From contig NZ_WNZW01000001.1 of the NCBI RefSeq assembly GCF_009725165.1, forward strand, positions 1,240,001 to 1,304,000: a stretch of DNA of 64,000 bases. The letters run 5' to 3'. The notes under the pieces were generated by a model. That model saw only the letters and a list, made by a program, of their open reading frames with translations, was not told the origin of the DNA and searched no databases. The stretch is from Paenibacillus woosongensis (GTDB lineage: Bacteria; Bacillota; Bacilli; Paenibacillales; Paenibacillaceae). The position numbers and the translations under genes are program-made. This document shows positions 26,310-35,252 of this stretch, in pieces; positions within the stretch are counted from its first letter, which is position 1; each line of letters starts with the position of its first letter.

Positions 26310-26471
26310 TTAAAAATCACTAGGTGAATCTATCCATTCCAAGTCGAGAACAATAGAAACCTCGATTTTATCGTTTAACACCTTATTCCTGTAGTCCTTT
26401 CCATTAGTCGTAAACGAAGCATACTTTGCAGAATACTGATAATTCAGCACTTCTACGTATCGTCTCGACAT
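26310..26471 (-). CDS. Small ORF or gene remnant overlapping the rlmD stop
   Basis: A 53-residue frame (MSRRYVEVLNYQYSAKYASF ... LEWIDSPSDF). Its ATG lies inside the last codons of rlmD, with only a weak AGGA nearby, so its translation is uncertain. The composition looks like real protein sequence, and it is more AT-rich than rlmD. It may be the C-terminal remnant of a gene cut by integration at the rlmD 3' end. No family recognised. Confidence 0.4.
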   Translation of the reverse strand: MSRRYVEVLNYQYSAKYASFTTNGKDYRNKVLNDKIEVSIVLDLEWIDSPSDF

Positions 26472-28054
26472 ATTCCTATTACGCACTCCACATGTGTTGT
26501 GTGCGGGAACATATCCACCGGCTGCACCTCTAGTGTCCGGTAGCCACCGTCCTCCAAAATCCGCAGATCCCTTGCCAGCGTCGAAGGATTACAGCTTACA
26601 TATACCACCCGCTCCGGCTTCATCTCCAGGATCGTCTCCAGCAAGCGGGGATCGCAGCCTTTGCGCGGTGGATCGACCACGATCACATCTGCTTCAATGC
26701 CCTGCTCCTTCCAGCGTGGAATAACATCCTCCGAAGCTCCCACCTCAAACGTCACATGCTTCATCCCGTTTAACTCGGCATTGCTGCGGGCGTCTTCGAT
26801 CGCTTCCTTGACGATTTCTACCCCATATACGCGTTCAGCGTGCTGCGCCAGGAACAAGGAAATCGTCCCGATGCCGCAGTAGGCGTCGATGACGGTCTCT
26901 CTTCCGGTCAGCCCTGCATATTCCACCGTCTTGCTGTACAACACTTCTGTTTGCACCGGATTCACTTGGTAAAAAGAGCGCGCCGAGATCGCAAACTGGA
27001 CGTCACCGATATAATCATAAATGACGTCTCGTCCCCAGAGGACGCGGGTTTCGTCGCCAAAGATGACGTTGGTCTGCTTCGTATTAATGTTCTGGCAAAT
27101 GCTGACCACCTGCGGGAGCTGTTCCCGGATCAGGTTGATCCAGGCTTCGACGTGCGGAATGACCTGCCCGTTGGTGACGAGGACAAGCATCATTTCTCCA
27201 GTGCGAAAAGCCTTCTTCACGACGACATGGCGCAAGAGGCCTCGTCCCGTCTCTTCGTCGTAGGCCGTGATGCCGAGCTCGCGCCCGATCGCCTTCACGC
27301 GGGTGACGACATCGTCGTTATGCTCATGCTGGATCAGGCAGGTCTCCATGTCGACGATGCGGTGGCTGCCACGCGCATAGAAGCCGCCCACCAAGCCGCC
27401 GTCGGTCACACCAATCGGCACCTGGGCCTTGTTGCGGTAGCGCCAAGGCTCCGCCATGCCAAGCGTCGGCAGCACAACAATACCCTCGCCGCCACGCGCT
27501 GCTCCCGGCGTCTCAACGTCCTCGCTCGCCGCAGAGCCCTCCGCCGCCACGCGCAGCTTGCCGATGCGCTCCAGCGCATCGACCACGTGCTGGCGCTTCC
27601 AGGCCAGCTGGCCTGAGTAGCTCCAGTGCTGCAGCTGGCAGCCGCCGCACTTGTCGTAAATGCCGCACGGCGCGGCTACGCGATCCGGGCTGGCTTCACG
27701 CAGCTCAAGCAGTTTGGCATAGCCGTACTGCTTCTTCGTCTTCAGCACCTTCACGAGCGCCTTCTCGCCCGGAAGGGCCCCAGGCACAAACAGCGTATAC
27801 CCATCTGCCCGGCCCACGCCCTCGCCGTCGTGGTTCATGCCGATGATTTCGATAACAACTTCATCGTTTTTGCTGACAGGCAGTCCGGCGATTTCTGGAG
27901 CCTGCTGCTTCCTAGCGCCACGCAAATTACCGGGACTTCCATTTTTGCTTCGTTTACTAGAGCTGCGCATACCTGTCTCGCGTTCCGCTGATCCATAGGC
28001 ACGGCCCGCCGCTTCCTTCCTGCCCGCTGCCCCATTACTTCGCTGCCTCTTCAT
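26453..28054 (-). CDS. rlmD: 23S rRNA (uracil-C5)-methyltransferase RlmD/RlmCD-like
   Basis: 533 residues. A basic disordered extension (1-60) precedes a TRAM domain (EIIGMNHDGEGVGRADGYTL). The cluster-binding cysteines are CGIYDKCGGCQ, plus a further Cys in METCLIQHE. The SAM motif is DAYCGIGTISLFLA (near 390) and the catalytic cysteine is in VSCNPSTLARDL. The enzyme methylates U1939 and, in Bacillus-type versions, also U747. The extension makes it longer than usual. A later start is possible. The gene is intact even though the mobile element abuts its 3' end. Confidence 0.93.
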   Translation of the reverse strand: MKRQRSNGAAGRKEAAGRAYGSAERETGMRSSSKRSKNGSPGNLRGARKQQAPEIAGLPVSKNDEVVIEIIGMNHDGEGVGRADGYTLFVPGALPGEKALVKVLKTKKQYGYAKLLELREASPDRVAAPCGIYDKCGGCQLQHWSYSGQLAWKRQHVVDALERIGKLRVAAEGSAASEDVETPGAARGGEGIVVLPTLGMAEPWRYRNKAQVPIGVTDGGLVGGFYARGSHRIVDMETCLIQHEHNDDVVTRVKAIGRELGITAYDEETGRGLLRHVVVKKAFRTGEMMLVLVTNGQVIPHVEAWINLIREQLPQVVSICQNINTKQTNVIFGDETRVLWGRDVIYDYIGDVQFAISARSFYQVNPVQTEVLYSKTVEYAGLTGRETVIDAYCGIGTISLFLAQHAERVYGVEIVKEAIEDARSNAELNGMKHVTFEVGASEDVIPRWKEQGIEADVIVVDPPRKGCDPRLLETILEMKPERVVYVSCNPSTLARDLRILEDGGYRTLEVQPVDMFPHTTHVECVIGICRDDT

Positions 28055-28669
28055 TGCTGGTATTTCACTTCTTTCTTGTAAGGTTATTCCCTCATATTTA
28101 GAAAATCCGCCAGGGTTTCCATTTCTCCACGATTCCCGGCTTTAATGCCTTCCGCTTCTGTCAGTTCTGTCAGTTTTTCCGGGCTTGTCAGGTTTGTCAG
28201 GTTTCCCGGGCTTACCAGTTCTGCCGGGCTTGCCAGGTTTGTCCGGTCTGTCGGGCCTACTGAGCCTCTTAGGTCTCCAGGCCACCCGGTCCTGCCACTT
28301 ATCCTGATCTTAATCTTCTCTCATCAGGTTTTCGGGTCTTCTTGCCCTTCTTGCCTTCTTGCCCAGCCTACTCTACGCTCTTCCAGCCCACCCTAGCCCA
28401 CTAACACATCAGCCTGCCGGACTCCATCATGCCACCTTCATGAAGCCGGGGCTGTTCCCCGCATCCTGCATGCTTCGGAAAACAGCCCCTCTATATCCGT
28501 CCAAATATCGACTCTTCACTATCCTATTACCTGCAATCCGCCCAGTCCGATATAGCCAGTCCGGCGCGAACGCTCTTCACCCAGCCAAGGGGTCTCCCCG
28601 ACAAGCATGCAACCCCACCTGCCACTGGCCTCTTGCCCAGCCAATCCCCTAACCCGCTAACCCTCGTAT
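28055..28669. repeat. Intergenic region of degenerate short GC-rich repeats
   Basis: Between dgkB and rlmD. The part at 28150-28260 is built of variants of CCGGGCTTG(T/C)CAGGTTTGT, with near-direct repeats of 9 and 18 bases. A weaker Ser/Pro-type repeat lies around 28340-28400. Apart from the small ORF listed separately, I see no gene, tRNA or clear promoter in it. Confidence 0.6.
28142..28285 (-). CDS. Possible small Lys/Pro/Gly repeat peptide
   Basis: A 47-residue frame from GTG (28285) whose middle reads as K-P-G/D triplets (KPGKPGRTGKPGKPDKPDKP), a collagen-like pattern. It coincides exactly with the repeat array, so the frame may be a by-product of the DNA repeat. There is no clear ribosome binding site. 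Low confidence. Confidence 0.25.
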   Translation of the reverse strand: MAWRPKRLSRPDRPDKPGKPGRTGKPGKPDKPDKPGKTDRTDRSGRH

Positions 28670-29551
28670 TTACGCAAAAATCCGCAAATGCGACGGCAAA
28701 ATCTCGAACACGCCGGGCAGCTCCCCGCCCAGTTCGCCGTCCAGGTTCAACTGAACCAGGCCCGGTGAAGTGACCTCCATCCGGGTCGTCTTGAAATAGA
28801 CGACACGAGGATCACTGAAATGATCGCCGCGCAGCGCCATCGTCAGCAGGCGGATGAATTCCGCCAGATTGCATTTGCGCACCGCGATCACGTCCAGCAG
28901 GCCATCATCAATTCGCGCATCCGGCGCCAGCTTCTCAAAGCCGCCGACAGAGTTGCTGTTCGCAATCAGGAACAGCATGAACTCGCCTTCCAGCACCCCG
29001 TGCCCATCAGCACGAATGATTAGCTCCGTCGGCGACAGACTGGCAACCTTCTCGATCCCCTTCATATAATAAGCCAACTGGCCGATCATCGTCTTGAGCT
29101 TGCTGGGCACCTCATACGTCAGCTCCGTCAGCGAGCCGCCGCCGGCGATATTAATAAAGTGGCGGCCATTCACCTTGCCGATATCAATCGGCCGCGTCTT
29201 GTTCTCAATCACTAAATCGCAATAATCCTCCCAGCGCTTGGGAATTCCCATAGCCCGGGCGAAGTCGTTCGTCGTTCCCATCGGAAAGATGCCGAGCGGC
29301 GGCAAATGCTCAAGCCCTGCCATGCCGTTCACCACTTCATTTAACGTGCCGTCGCCGCCGGCCGCAATAATGATATCGTAGCCGCGCCGCACCGCTTCCG
29401 CTGCTTCCCGCGTAGCATCGCCCTCGCCTGTCGTAGCATGGCATGATGTCTCAATGCCGGCAAGATCCAAGCGATCCAGCACATCGGGAAGCAAGCGCCG
29501 CATTTCCTCTCGTCCGGAGGACGGATTATAAATCAACCTAGCTCTTTTCAT
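28670..29551 (-). CDS. dgkB: Diacylglycerol kinase DgkB
   Basis: 293 residues. GGDGTLNEVVNGMAG (residues 65-79) is the nucleotide-binding and catalytic loop of the DAGK_cat family. FPMGTTNDFARAMGIP and INIAGGGSLTELTYEVP follow in the usual order, and the length is normal. It phosphorylates diacylglycerol released by lipoteichoic acid synthesis, recycling it to phosphatidic acid at the membrane. It neighbours rlmD, as commonly seen in Bacillales, where dgkB and yefA-like genes are adjacent. Confidence 0.92.
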   Translation of the reverse strand: MKRARLIYNPSSGREEMRRLLPDVLDRLDLAGIETSCHATTGEGDATREAAEAVRRGYDIIIAAGGDGTLNEVVNGMAGLEHLPPLGIFPMGTTNDFARAMGIPKRWEDYCDLVIENKTRPIDIGKVNGRHFINIAGGGSLTELTYEVPSKLKTMIGQLAYYMKGIEKVASLSPTELIIRADGHGVLEGEFMLFLIANSNSVGGFEKLAPDARIDDGLLDVIAVRKCNLAEFIRLLTMALRGDHFSDPRVVYFKTTRMEVTSPGLVQLNLDGELGGELPGVFEILPSHLRIFA

Positions 29552-29572
29552 GATATGAACGCCACCCGTTTA

Positions 29573-30469
29573 TCATAATTTCATTGACCTCATTATATGC
29601 AATATTTGATCCAACATCCAGTGAGGCAAAAGCGGATGGGGAAGCAGCGCTTCTCCCGAGTAGCGATATGTCAATCCTTCCAGTCTGGAAGGGATTTCTT
29701 TCTTCGTGAAATAACCTGCGCTTAGGAATAACGGGGCGATAGCCACCTCATATCCCCGTTCTTGCCAATAACTGACCTTCTTATGCACGCTATCTGGATT
29801 TAGAAGCGCATAGTCCGTCACGGCAAGGCCGCTGATGTCTTTCACCCGTGCCGCCAGGGAGGAGATGCCTTGCTCCCAGCGCTGGCGGAAGCCGTCATGC
29901 CTGCTGCCATGGCCGACCAGCAGCAGCGCCTCCCGCTCCGGATCGCGGAACAATGGCTTGACCTTATCCCAGATCATTTGGGCAACCAGCGGGTGATCGT
30001 CTACAGGCTCGCCAAAGAACACGCGCGCAGAGAGGCGAAAATGCTCCAAATCCGTCTCCTTATCCGCCGTGTCCTTAACCCCAAGCGCATACGCAATCTC
30101 ATCCACATGCGTGCTGCCCGAGGACATAAATAACGGAATGACAATCATATCGGTGACGCCAGCAAGCTCCAGCCGGTCGATCCCGTCCTGAATGAGGCGG
30201 CCATCTACGATTTCAAGGAAAGAGGCTTCCACTGGAAGCCCCCCCGGTAATCCTGCTTTGACTGCTGCGACCGCCTCATCCACCAGATTCACCCAGTGGC
30301 CGTCTGGAGAACCGTGGCTGATCACGAGCACGCCAGGCCGCCGCGGGCCGTCCGCCGAAAGCGGCTCTCGTGTAAATTCCGCCTCCTCGCTAACCAGCCC
30401 TTGCCGCAGCCCATGGTCCTGCCCTGAAGCTCCGCTTCCACCCTGCAGCATATCCAGGCTTTCCTTCAT
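29573..30469 (-). CDS. CbiX/SirB-type sirohydrochlorin chelatase-like protein
   Basis: 298 residues. After an extension of about 45 residues come two CbiX-like halves: VLVISHGSPDGHWVNLVDEA and LLLVGHGSRHDGFRQRWEQG. Each carries the HG motif with the metal-binding His. VIPLFMSSGSTHVDEIAY and IAPLFLSAGYFTKKEIPSRL are the matching second motifs. These enzymes insert Fe or Co into sirohydrochlorin for siroheme or cobalamin. No other tetrapyrrole gene is nearby, so the metal and pathway are uncertain. The ATG starts three bases after the yerC stop. Confidence 0.8.
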   Translation of the reverse strand: MKESLDMLQGGSGASGQDHGLRQGLVSEEAEFTREPLSADGPRRPGVLVISHGSPDGHWVNLVDEAVAAVKAGLPGGLPVEASFLEIVDGRLIQDGIDRLELAGVTDMIVIPLFMSSGSTHVDEIAYALGVKDTADKETDLEHFRLSARVFFGEPVDDHPLVAQMIWDKVKPLFRDPEREALLLVGHGSRHDGFRQRWEQGISSLAARVKDISGLAVTDYALLNPDSVHKKVSYWQERGYEVAIAPLFLSAGYFTKKEIPSRLEGLTYRYSGEALLPHPLLPHWMLDQILHIMRSMKL

Positions 30470-30471
30470 CC

Positions 30472-30762
30472 TTAGCGCCCCAGACGGTCAAGCGTCATCT
30501 TGTACCCGTCGTTGCCGTAATTCAAGCAGCGCTTGACGCGGGAAATCGTCGCCGTGCTGGCTCCGGTCTCCGCCTCGATTTGATTATAAGTATTTCCTTT
30601 GCCAAGCATGCGCGCCACTTCCAGGCGCTGGGACAAAGATTGTATTTCGTTAACTGTACATAAATCATCGAAAAAGATGTAGCATTCCTCGATATTCTTC
30701 AATGTAAGAATCGCTTCGAATAATTGGTCGATCGTTTTATCATTCAACTTCTTAAGTTGCAC
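30472..30762 (-). CDS. yerC: YerC/YecD-family TrpR-related regulator
   Basis: 96 residues. LTVNEIQSLSQRLEVARML-type sequence (here CTVNEIQSLSQRLEVARML) and the helix-turn-helix TYNQIEAETGASTATISRVK are diagnostic of the YerC family of TrpR-like DNA-binding proteins. The regulated genes are unknown in general. It is transcribed toward the chelatase-like gene, with a 2-base gap. Confidence 0.9.
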   Translation of the reverse strand: MQLKKLNDKTIDQLFEAILTLKNIEECYIFFDDLCTVNEIQSLSQRLEVARMLGKGNTYNQIEAETGASTATISRVKRCLNYGNDGYKMTLDRLGR

Positions 30763-30989
30763 TGATTAATCATCCCCTACGGTTACTATAAACACACCTA
30801 CATTGTACCTGAGCTATGGCCTGCTTTTCAAGCGTTAACGATTTCACGCATCACAGAAATAACGCCCAAAATACACAAAAGCCCACCACACCCGGGACAT
30901 TCGTCTATACACACGTTATTCGATACACATACAGTGTAATATACAAACGCCTATCTCCACCCTAAATATTGAAAAAGGAAAGTGATATT

Positions 30990-31523
30990 ATGCCTCATTA
31001 CTATCCTCCCCATCGAAGCGTAACGCCCTCTACCTATACAGATTATTATCCCGGGGTTATTCCGTATGAGCCGTCGCTTACGAATACAGCGGAAGCTTCC
31101 GCGCTTGTTCCTTATTCACCACCACAAGCCGCGGCGGGAGCAGCAGCGGCGGGCGAGAGCGCAGTACTGCCGGCCGCCGCTGCCGGAGCCGCAAAGTCCG
31201 CCGGGGGCTTCTCTCTCCCGAACATCGGCGATCTCAAAGGCATGATCGACAAGCTCGGCGGGATCGACGGCATACTTGCTACGATGGGGAAAGTGCAGAA
31301 GGTCATGCAAACCGTCCAGCAGTTTGCGCCAATGGCTAAGCTGATTACGGGTCTTCTCCCCGGCGGCAAAGGAGCCAGACCCAAGGGGGCCGGCTACAAG
31401 TTGGACGAATTCAGGCCGCGACGCCGCCGGCGGAGCAATAGAAGCGGCAGGAAGAGCAGCAGGAAAGGCAATAAGCGCTCCTCCTCCCGTATACACAACG
31501 GAAAAGCGAAACGCCGCCGCTAA
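30990..31523 (+). CDS. YqfQ-like, probable spore-associated protein with a basic tail
   Basis: 177 residues from the ATG at 30990, preceded by AAAGGAAAG. The N terminus is Tyr/Pro rich (MPHYYPPHRSVTPSTYTDYY), followed by an Ala-rich stretch. The segment GGIDGILATMGKVQKVMQTV with FAPMAKLITGLLPGGK resembles the core of YqfQ/VrrA-type spore proteins. The last 40 residues are extremely basic (RRRRRS, SGRKSSRKGNKRSSSR), like CotG-type coat proteins. It converges on a GT8 glycosyltransferase gene that also has a basic tail. The spore role is inferred from composition and family resemblance. Confidence 0.55.
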   Translation: MPHYYPPHRSVTPSTYTDYYPGVIPYEPSLTNTAEASALVPYSPPQAAAGAAAAGESAVLPAAAAGAAKSAGGFSLPNIGDLKGMIDKLGGIDGILATMGKVQKVMQTVQQFAPMAKLITGLLPGGKGARPKGAGYKLDEFRPRRRRRSNRSGRKSSRKGNKRSSSRIHNGKAKRRR

Positions 31524-31560
31524 TTCTTCAACCCGCACTAGATTATATTCGGGGCCGCAG

Positions 31561-31593
31561 AGCTGTCGAGAAGTCTCGGCAGCTATTTTTTCT
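31561..31593 (+). terminator. Rho-independent terminator
   Basis: AGCTGTCGAGA and TCTCGGCAGCT form an almost perfect stem (31561-31584) followed by ATTTTTTCTT. It closes the YqfQ-like gene. Confidence 0.9.
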
Positions 31594-31619
31594 TATCCCA
31601 TTCATAGCTATGAAATAGG

Positions 31620-31669
31620 GGCACCCTTCTTTCTTTCTCGCCTTCAGCTAATAAAGACCGAAGGGTGCC
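31620..31669. repeat. 10-bp inverted repeat with 30-base loop
   Basis: GGCACCCTTC and GAAGGGTGCC pair perfectly. It lies between two convergent genes and has no T tract on either strand. It may be a transcript-end structure for the glycosyltransferase gene. Confidence 0.5.
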
Positions 31670-31755
31670 TATCAAATCGGCTGTTCTCGCTATTTCCGGT
31701 AATCTGCGGTAATTTCTGTACTTTTCCATATGCGCCATCGTCCTTCTCTGCCCGC

Positions 31756-33006
31756 TTAAGGTTCGGGCGTGTACCGTCTATCAATCGGTTCTGTAATCAT
31801 TTTTCGCCGTGGTGCTTCGACCCGCTGACTCCTTCCCGGAGACGCAACTTTACCTGGATAGAAATTCTGCGTTCTCCTTTTAGGTTTCAATCGGTAATTC
31901 CGCTGCACCGGTGCTGCCTGATATGGCCGAGAGGGCTTGAGCGTTCCGAAGCCGGCCTGCCTTACAGGTCTTTTCAATAGCTTCTGTTTCGCTAATCTCC
32001 TAGACTTCTTCAGTCTTGATTGCCGCTTCATCCGCGTTTTCTTCATACCGTAAATACGCCGACGCCGTGGCGGATGCACTTTATGCACGGGCTGCTGCTT
32101 CTCGACATGCTGCAGAGGCGGCTGCGCAGAATCCTCGGGCTGAGCTGGCTCTTCATGTTCCAACCGGGGGGTGGACGGCCACGTACCCGCCTTTTTCTCA
32201 AGCGGCACTACAAAGTGCGATTCAGGCAATCTCCACGGTGTCAGATTAAGATATTCTTGGTACAGAGCGTATCCTGGGGACGCTGGATCCCACCATTTCG
32301 CCTCGCCGGCAAAATGTACGATTTTATGATTGAAATCTTGATCCGGATTACTGAAGCTAAAGGTGTTAAATTCCCCGCCAAGCTGTAAATAGTTGCTGCC
32401 GAAAACGTGATTGAGTACATCCTGGTCCGGCAGGGTTGTGCTGGGATGCAGCCGGAGGAAATCCTTCATCTTGTCATACCATTCCGGATTGTGGCGAATA
32501 TTGTCCAGTCCAAATACGATTACACCCGAATTGAAGTAATTATCCGGATTTAAACCTAAGGGTGGAAGTATGTCGATGAGTCCTGCGACGCCTGGATCTC
32601 GGGCCGCCGCCAAATAGTAACCGTTCAAATCGATATTCCATAACTCTTGAATATCCAGATTTACCAGCACATCGCAGTCCAGATAAATAACTTTTCCGAT
32701 ATTGGGGAGAAAAGGCAAGAGCAGACGGTACATGCTCCCCCGGGTCCATGTATTAACTGATTGAGCGCCCTCAACAACTTCGGCCAAGTCAGGAGGAAAG
32801 ACGACAGAGTAGAAATTGACCGTATGATTATAATGTGTAACCAGTTGTTTAATTCTTAGCTTGTTCTCTTCGGTCAACGACTCATCATGAAGAATATGAA
32901 CGTTAACTTGTGAACCTGTATGGAGGAAGACTGATGTAAGAACGACAGCGGCATGTTCAGCATAACTTCCATCCTTATCCGTAAATGCTAAAGCCAATTC
33001 AACCAT
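31756..33006 (-). CDS. Family 8 glycosyltransferase with a long basic C-terminal tail
   Basis: 416 residues. The GT8 domain spans about 1-265: LTSVFLHTGSQVNVHILHDE, the metal-binding DxD in VIYLDCDVLVNLD (residues 110-112), NYFNSGVIVFGLD, and HFAGEAKWW near the end. GT8 enzymes transfer hexoses from nucleotide sugars. The remaining 130 or so residues are very unusual: Pro/Gln-rich, then Arg/Lys-rich (PPRRRRIYGMKKTRMKRQSR, RLKKSRRLAKQKLLKR). The tail resembles basic spore-coat proteins and the neighbouring gene. The gene lies downstream of galU, which could supply UDP-glucose. A coat-glycosylating role is inference. Confidence 0.75.
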   Translation of the reverse strand: MVELALAFTDKDGSYAEHAAVVLTSVFLHTGSQVNVHILHDESLTEENKLRIKQLVTHYNHTVNFYSVVFPPDLAEVVEGAQSVNTWTRGSMYRLLLPFLPNIGKVIYLDCDVLVNLDIQELWNIDLNGYYLAAARDPGVAGLIDILPPLGLNPDNYFNSGVIVFGLDNIRHNPEWYDKMKDFLRLHPSTTLPDQDVLNHVFGSNYLQLGGEFNTFSFSNPDQDFNHKIVHFAGEAKWWDPASPGYALYQEYLNLTPWRLPESHFVVPLEKKAGTWPSTPRLEHEEPAQPEDSAQPPLQHVEKQQPVHKVHPPRRRRIYGMKKTRMKRQSRLKKSRRLAKQKLLKRPVRQAGFGTLKPSRPYQAAPVQRNYRLKPKRRTQNFYPGKVASPGRSQRVEAPRRKMITEPIDRRYTPEP

Positions 33007-33118
33007 TTACATTTAACACCTCTCCCTGGTTTTTAGACAATAACGCAGTTCACGATTGCCTTACTCGTTATTATCAGGCCTCTTGGCCCCTTCATGCTTA
33101 GTGATTATGCGTAGATAG

Positions 33119-34012
33119 CTATTGTTCGGAACTAGGGATATCATTGTCGACTTGCAGCAGTCTGCTTATCTCCTCTTGCAGATCATCCTTCAGATCTCCA
33201 CGATGCCTAGTAATAGCGAGAATAGCCTTAAGATAGCCAAGCGGGTCTCCAACATCATGCCAGCGGCCGTTGATCTCGCAAGTATAGACTGCTTCCTTGG
33301 TCAGGAGCCTGTTCAACGCGTCGGTGAGCTGAATTTCACCTCCTACGCCGGGCGGCTGATTCTCCAGAATATCAAAGATAGATGGCGTAAGAATATAACG
33401 GCCTACCATAGCCAGACGCGAAGGCGCCGCACCTGCCTGGGGCTTCTCGATTAATTGAGTAACATAAGCGAAAGCATCAATTAATGGCTTGGCATCTACA
33501 ATCCCGTATTTGGATACTTTATCTTCGGGAACCGTTTGAACTCCCAGAATGGAAGTCTGGAATCTGTCGAAGCCTTCGATCAACTGCTTCAGTGCCGGAG
33601 GCTCTGACTGGAAGAAGGTATCTCCCAGCAGAACAGCAAAGGGCTCTCTACCAACAAACTTTCTGCCCAGATGAATCGCATGGCCCAGCCCTTTCGGCTC
33701 GGATTGGCGGATATAATGAATGTCTGCCAGACCAGCAAACTCTCTGACCTTGCGAAGCTCTTCAAACTTTCCCTTCTGTTCCAGGATGTATTCAAGCTCA
33801 TGTGCCGAATCAAAATGGTCCTCGATAACCTTCTTCCCTTTGCCGGTGACAATCAGAATCTCCTCGATTCCAGCCGCTGCCGTTTCCTCGATAATGAATT
33901 GAATCGTTGGTTTATCAATAATCGGAAGCATTTCCTTGGGGATTGCTTTGGTTACTGGAAGAAGCCGTGTTCCGAAGCCTGCTGCTGGTATGATCGCCTT
34001 ACGAATCTTCAA
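33119..34012 (-). CDS. galU: UTP-glucose-1-phosphate uridylyltransferase
   Basis: 297 residues of normal family length. IIPAAGFGTRLLPVTKAIPK (8-27) is the nucleotide-binding signature. VTGKGKKVIEDHFD and LGDTFFQSEPPALKQLIEGF follow, with EKPQAG in the sugar-binding region. It makes UDP-glucose for wall polymers, glycolipids and exopolysaccharide. An AAAGGAGGAGG box precedes the ATG. It lies immediately upstream of the GT8 gene, which could use its product. Confidence 0.93.
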   Translation of the reverse strand: MKIRKAIIPAAGFGTRLLPVTKAIPKEMLPIIDKPTIQFIIEETAAAGIEEILIVTGKGKKVIEDHFDSAHELEYILEQKGKFEELRKVREFAGLADIHYIRQSEPKGLGHAIHLGRKFVGREPFAVLLGDTFFQSEPPALKQLIEGFDRFQTSILGVQTVPEDKVSKYGIVDAKPLIDAFAYVTQLIEKPQAGAAPSRLAMVGRYILTPSIFDILENQPPGVGGEIQLTDALNRLLTKEAVYTCEINGRWHDVGDPLGYLKAILAITRHRGDLKDDLQEEISRLLQVDNDIPSSEQ

Positions 34013-34132
34013 GTGGTCCTCCTCCTTTATAGTGCAGTTGTATATGATCTCATCGTATGCCAGAAAAGCAATTGTATAGTGGACATCTATCTAATCCGGA
34101 AAAAAATAATTGAATGCCCGTCCAGCGCTACA

Positions 34133-34180
34133 ACAAAAGACGGTCATTTCCCGCCTTAATTTGGGTAATGACCGTCTTTG
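34133..34180 (-). terminator. Terminator after the corA-like gene
   Basis: AGACGGTCAT (34138-34147) and ATGACCGTCT (34168-34177) form a perfect 10-bp stem. The minus strand continues with TTTTG. It lies between corA and galU and could work in both directions. Confidence 0.65.
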
Positions 34181-34227
34181 GAACTGAACTATAATTGATG
34201 TTCATAAATGCTTCAGAACTTCCTCCA

Positions 34228-35187
34228 TTACTTGAACCAGCCCCGCCGCATAAAACTGAGTACCATCCAGATGCTGAGTACGCCCATTAGGGTAAGCACG
34301 CCATAATAGCCATAGTGCCACTCCAGCTCACGCATGTTCACGAAGTTCATCCCGTAAATACCCGCTATCAGCGTAAGCGGCATGAACACTGTCGTAATAA
34401 CCGTCAGCGTCTTCATGATGCCGTTCATCCGGTTGGAATTGAGCGAAATATAGGAATCCCTCAAATCGGCCGTCATCTCACGGTTGCTGTCAATCATTTC
34501 CGACAGCTTCAGCAGATGATCATAGATGTCCGAGAAGTGCACTCTCGGCTCCTTCTCTCCCTGGATATGCTGAGAGTTCAGAACGCGGTACATCAAATCC
34601 CGCATCGGTACGATCGTGCGCCGCAGCTTGAGCAGACGGCTCCGCAGCGTAAACACTTGATTCAGCAGAACCTCCACTGACTCACGGCCCCCCAGCTTTT
34701 CCAATTCATCCAGATCGTCCTCAATGGAATATACACACGGAAAATAATTATCCACCAGGCTGTCGATGATCATATAAGCGGCAGCATAAGGCCCCTGGGA
34801 CCAGATTTTGCGGTTATGCGTCCCGCTCAGCATGTTCTCCCATGCTTGGTCCACCTCGTTTAGCGGCTTCTTGTGGTAAGACACAAGGTAGCTGCTGCCG
34901 ATGAACAAATCAACCTCTACCGTGCTCAAGGTGTCCGGATTCATCGCGTGCAGAACGAGAAATTGATAATCCTCATAATAATCCAGCTTCGGCCGCTGCA
35001 GGACGTGCAGGCAATCTTCAATAGCCAGAGGATGGAATTCAAAGAAGGAAGCAAGCAGCTCCGATTCCTCTGCCGACGGTTCATTGAAGTCCACCCAGCA
35101 CCAAACATATTGTCCCAGACGGACATCTTCCAGCGATAGATCCGCCTTTACTTTATGATCTCGCGTAACGCCCATGATTCGCAGCAT
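34228..35187 (-). CDS. corA: CorA-family magnesium/divalent cation channel
   Basis: 319 residues from the ATG at 35187 (AAGGAGGG upstream). The cytoplasmic domain comes first, including LHVLQRPKLDYYEDY. Two C-terminal membrane helices are separated by a short loop, and the family signature YGMNF ends the first helix. It is a typical pentameric Mg2+ uptake channel of the inner membrane. There is no regulatory RNA element that I can recognise upstream. It is followed by a strong hairpin and is probably monocistronic. Confidence 0.9.
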   Translation of the reverse strand: MLRIMGVTRDHKVKADLSLEDVRLGQYVWCWVDFNEPSAEESELLASFFEFHPLAIEDCLHVLQRPKLDYYEDYQFLVLHAMNPDTLSTVEVDLFIGSSYLVSYHKKPLNEVDQAWENMLSGTHNRKIWSQGPYAAAYMIIDSLVDNYFPCVYSIEDDLDELEKLGGRESVEVLLNQVFTLRSRLLKLRRTIVPMRDLMYRVLNSQHIQGEKEPRVHFSDIYDHLLKLSEMIDSNREMTADLRDSYISLNSNRMNGIMKTLTVITTVFMPLTLIAGIYGMNFVNMRELEWHYGYYGVLTLMGVLSIWMVLSFMRRGWFK

Positions 35188-35252
35188 GCTCCGCCCTCCT
35201 TGCCCGCTTCCGTATTTATTATCATTTATCATTTGTCGCCAAACATAATCTA

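Noticed and set aside
31112-31538. Long Ala/Pro-rich frames antisense to the YqfQ-like gene
   Set aside because: They mirror the Ala-rich segment of the real gene and have no supported start.
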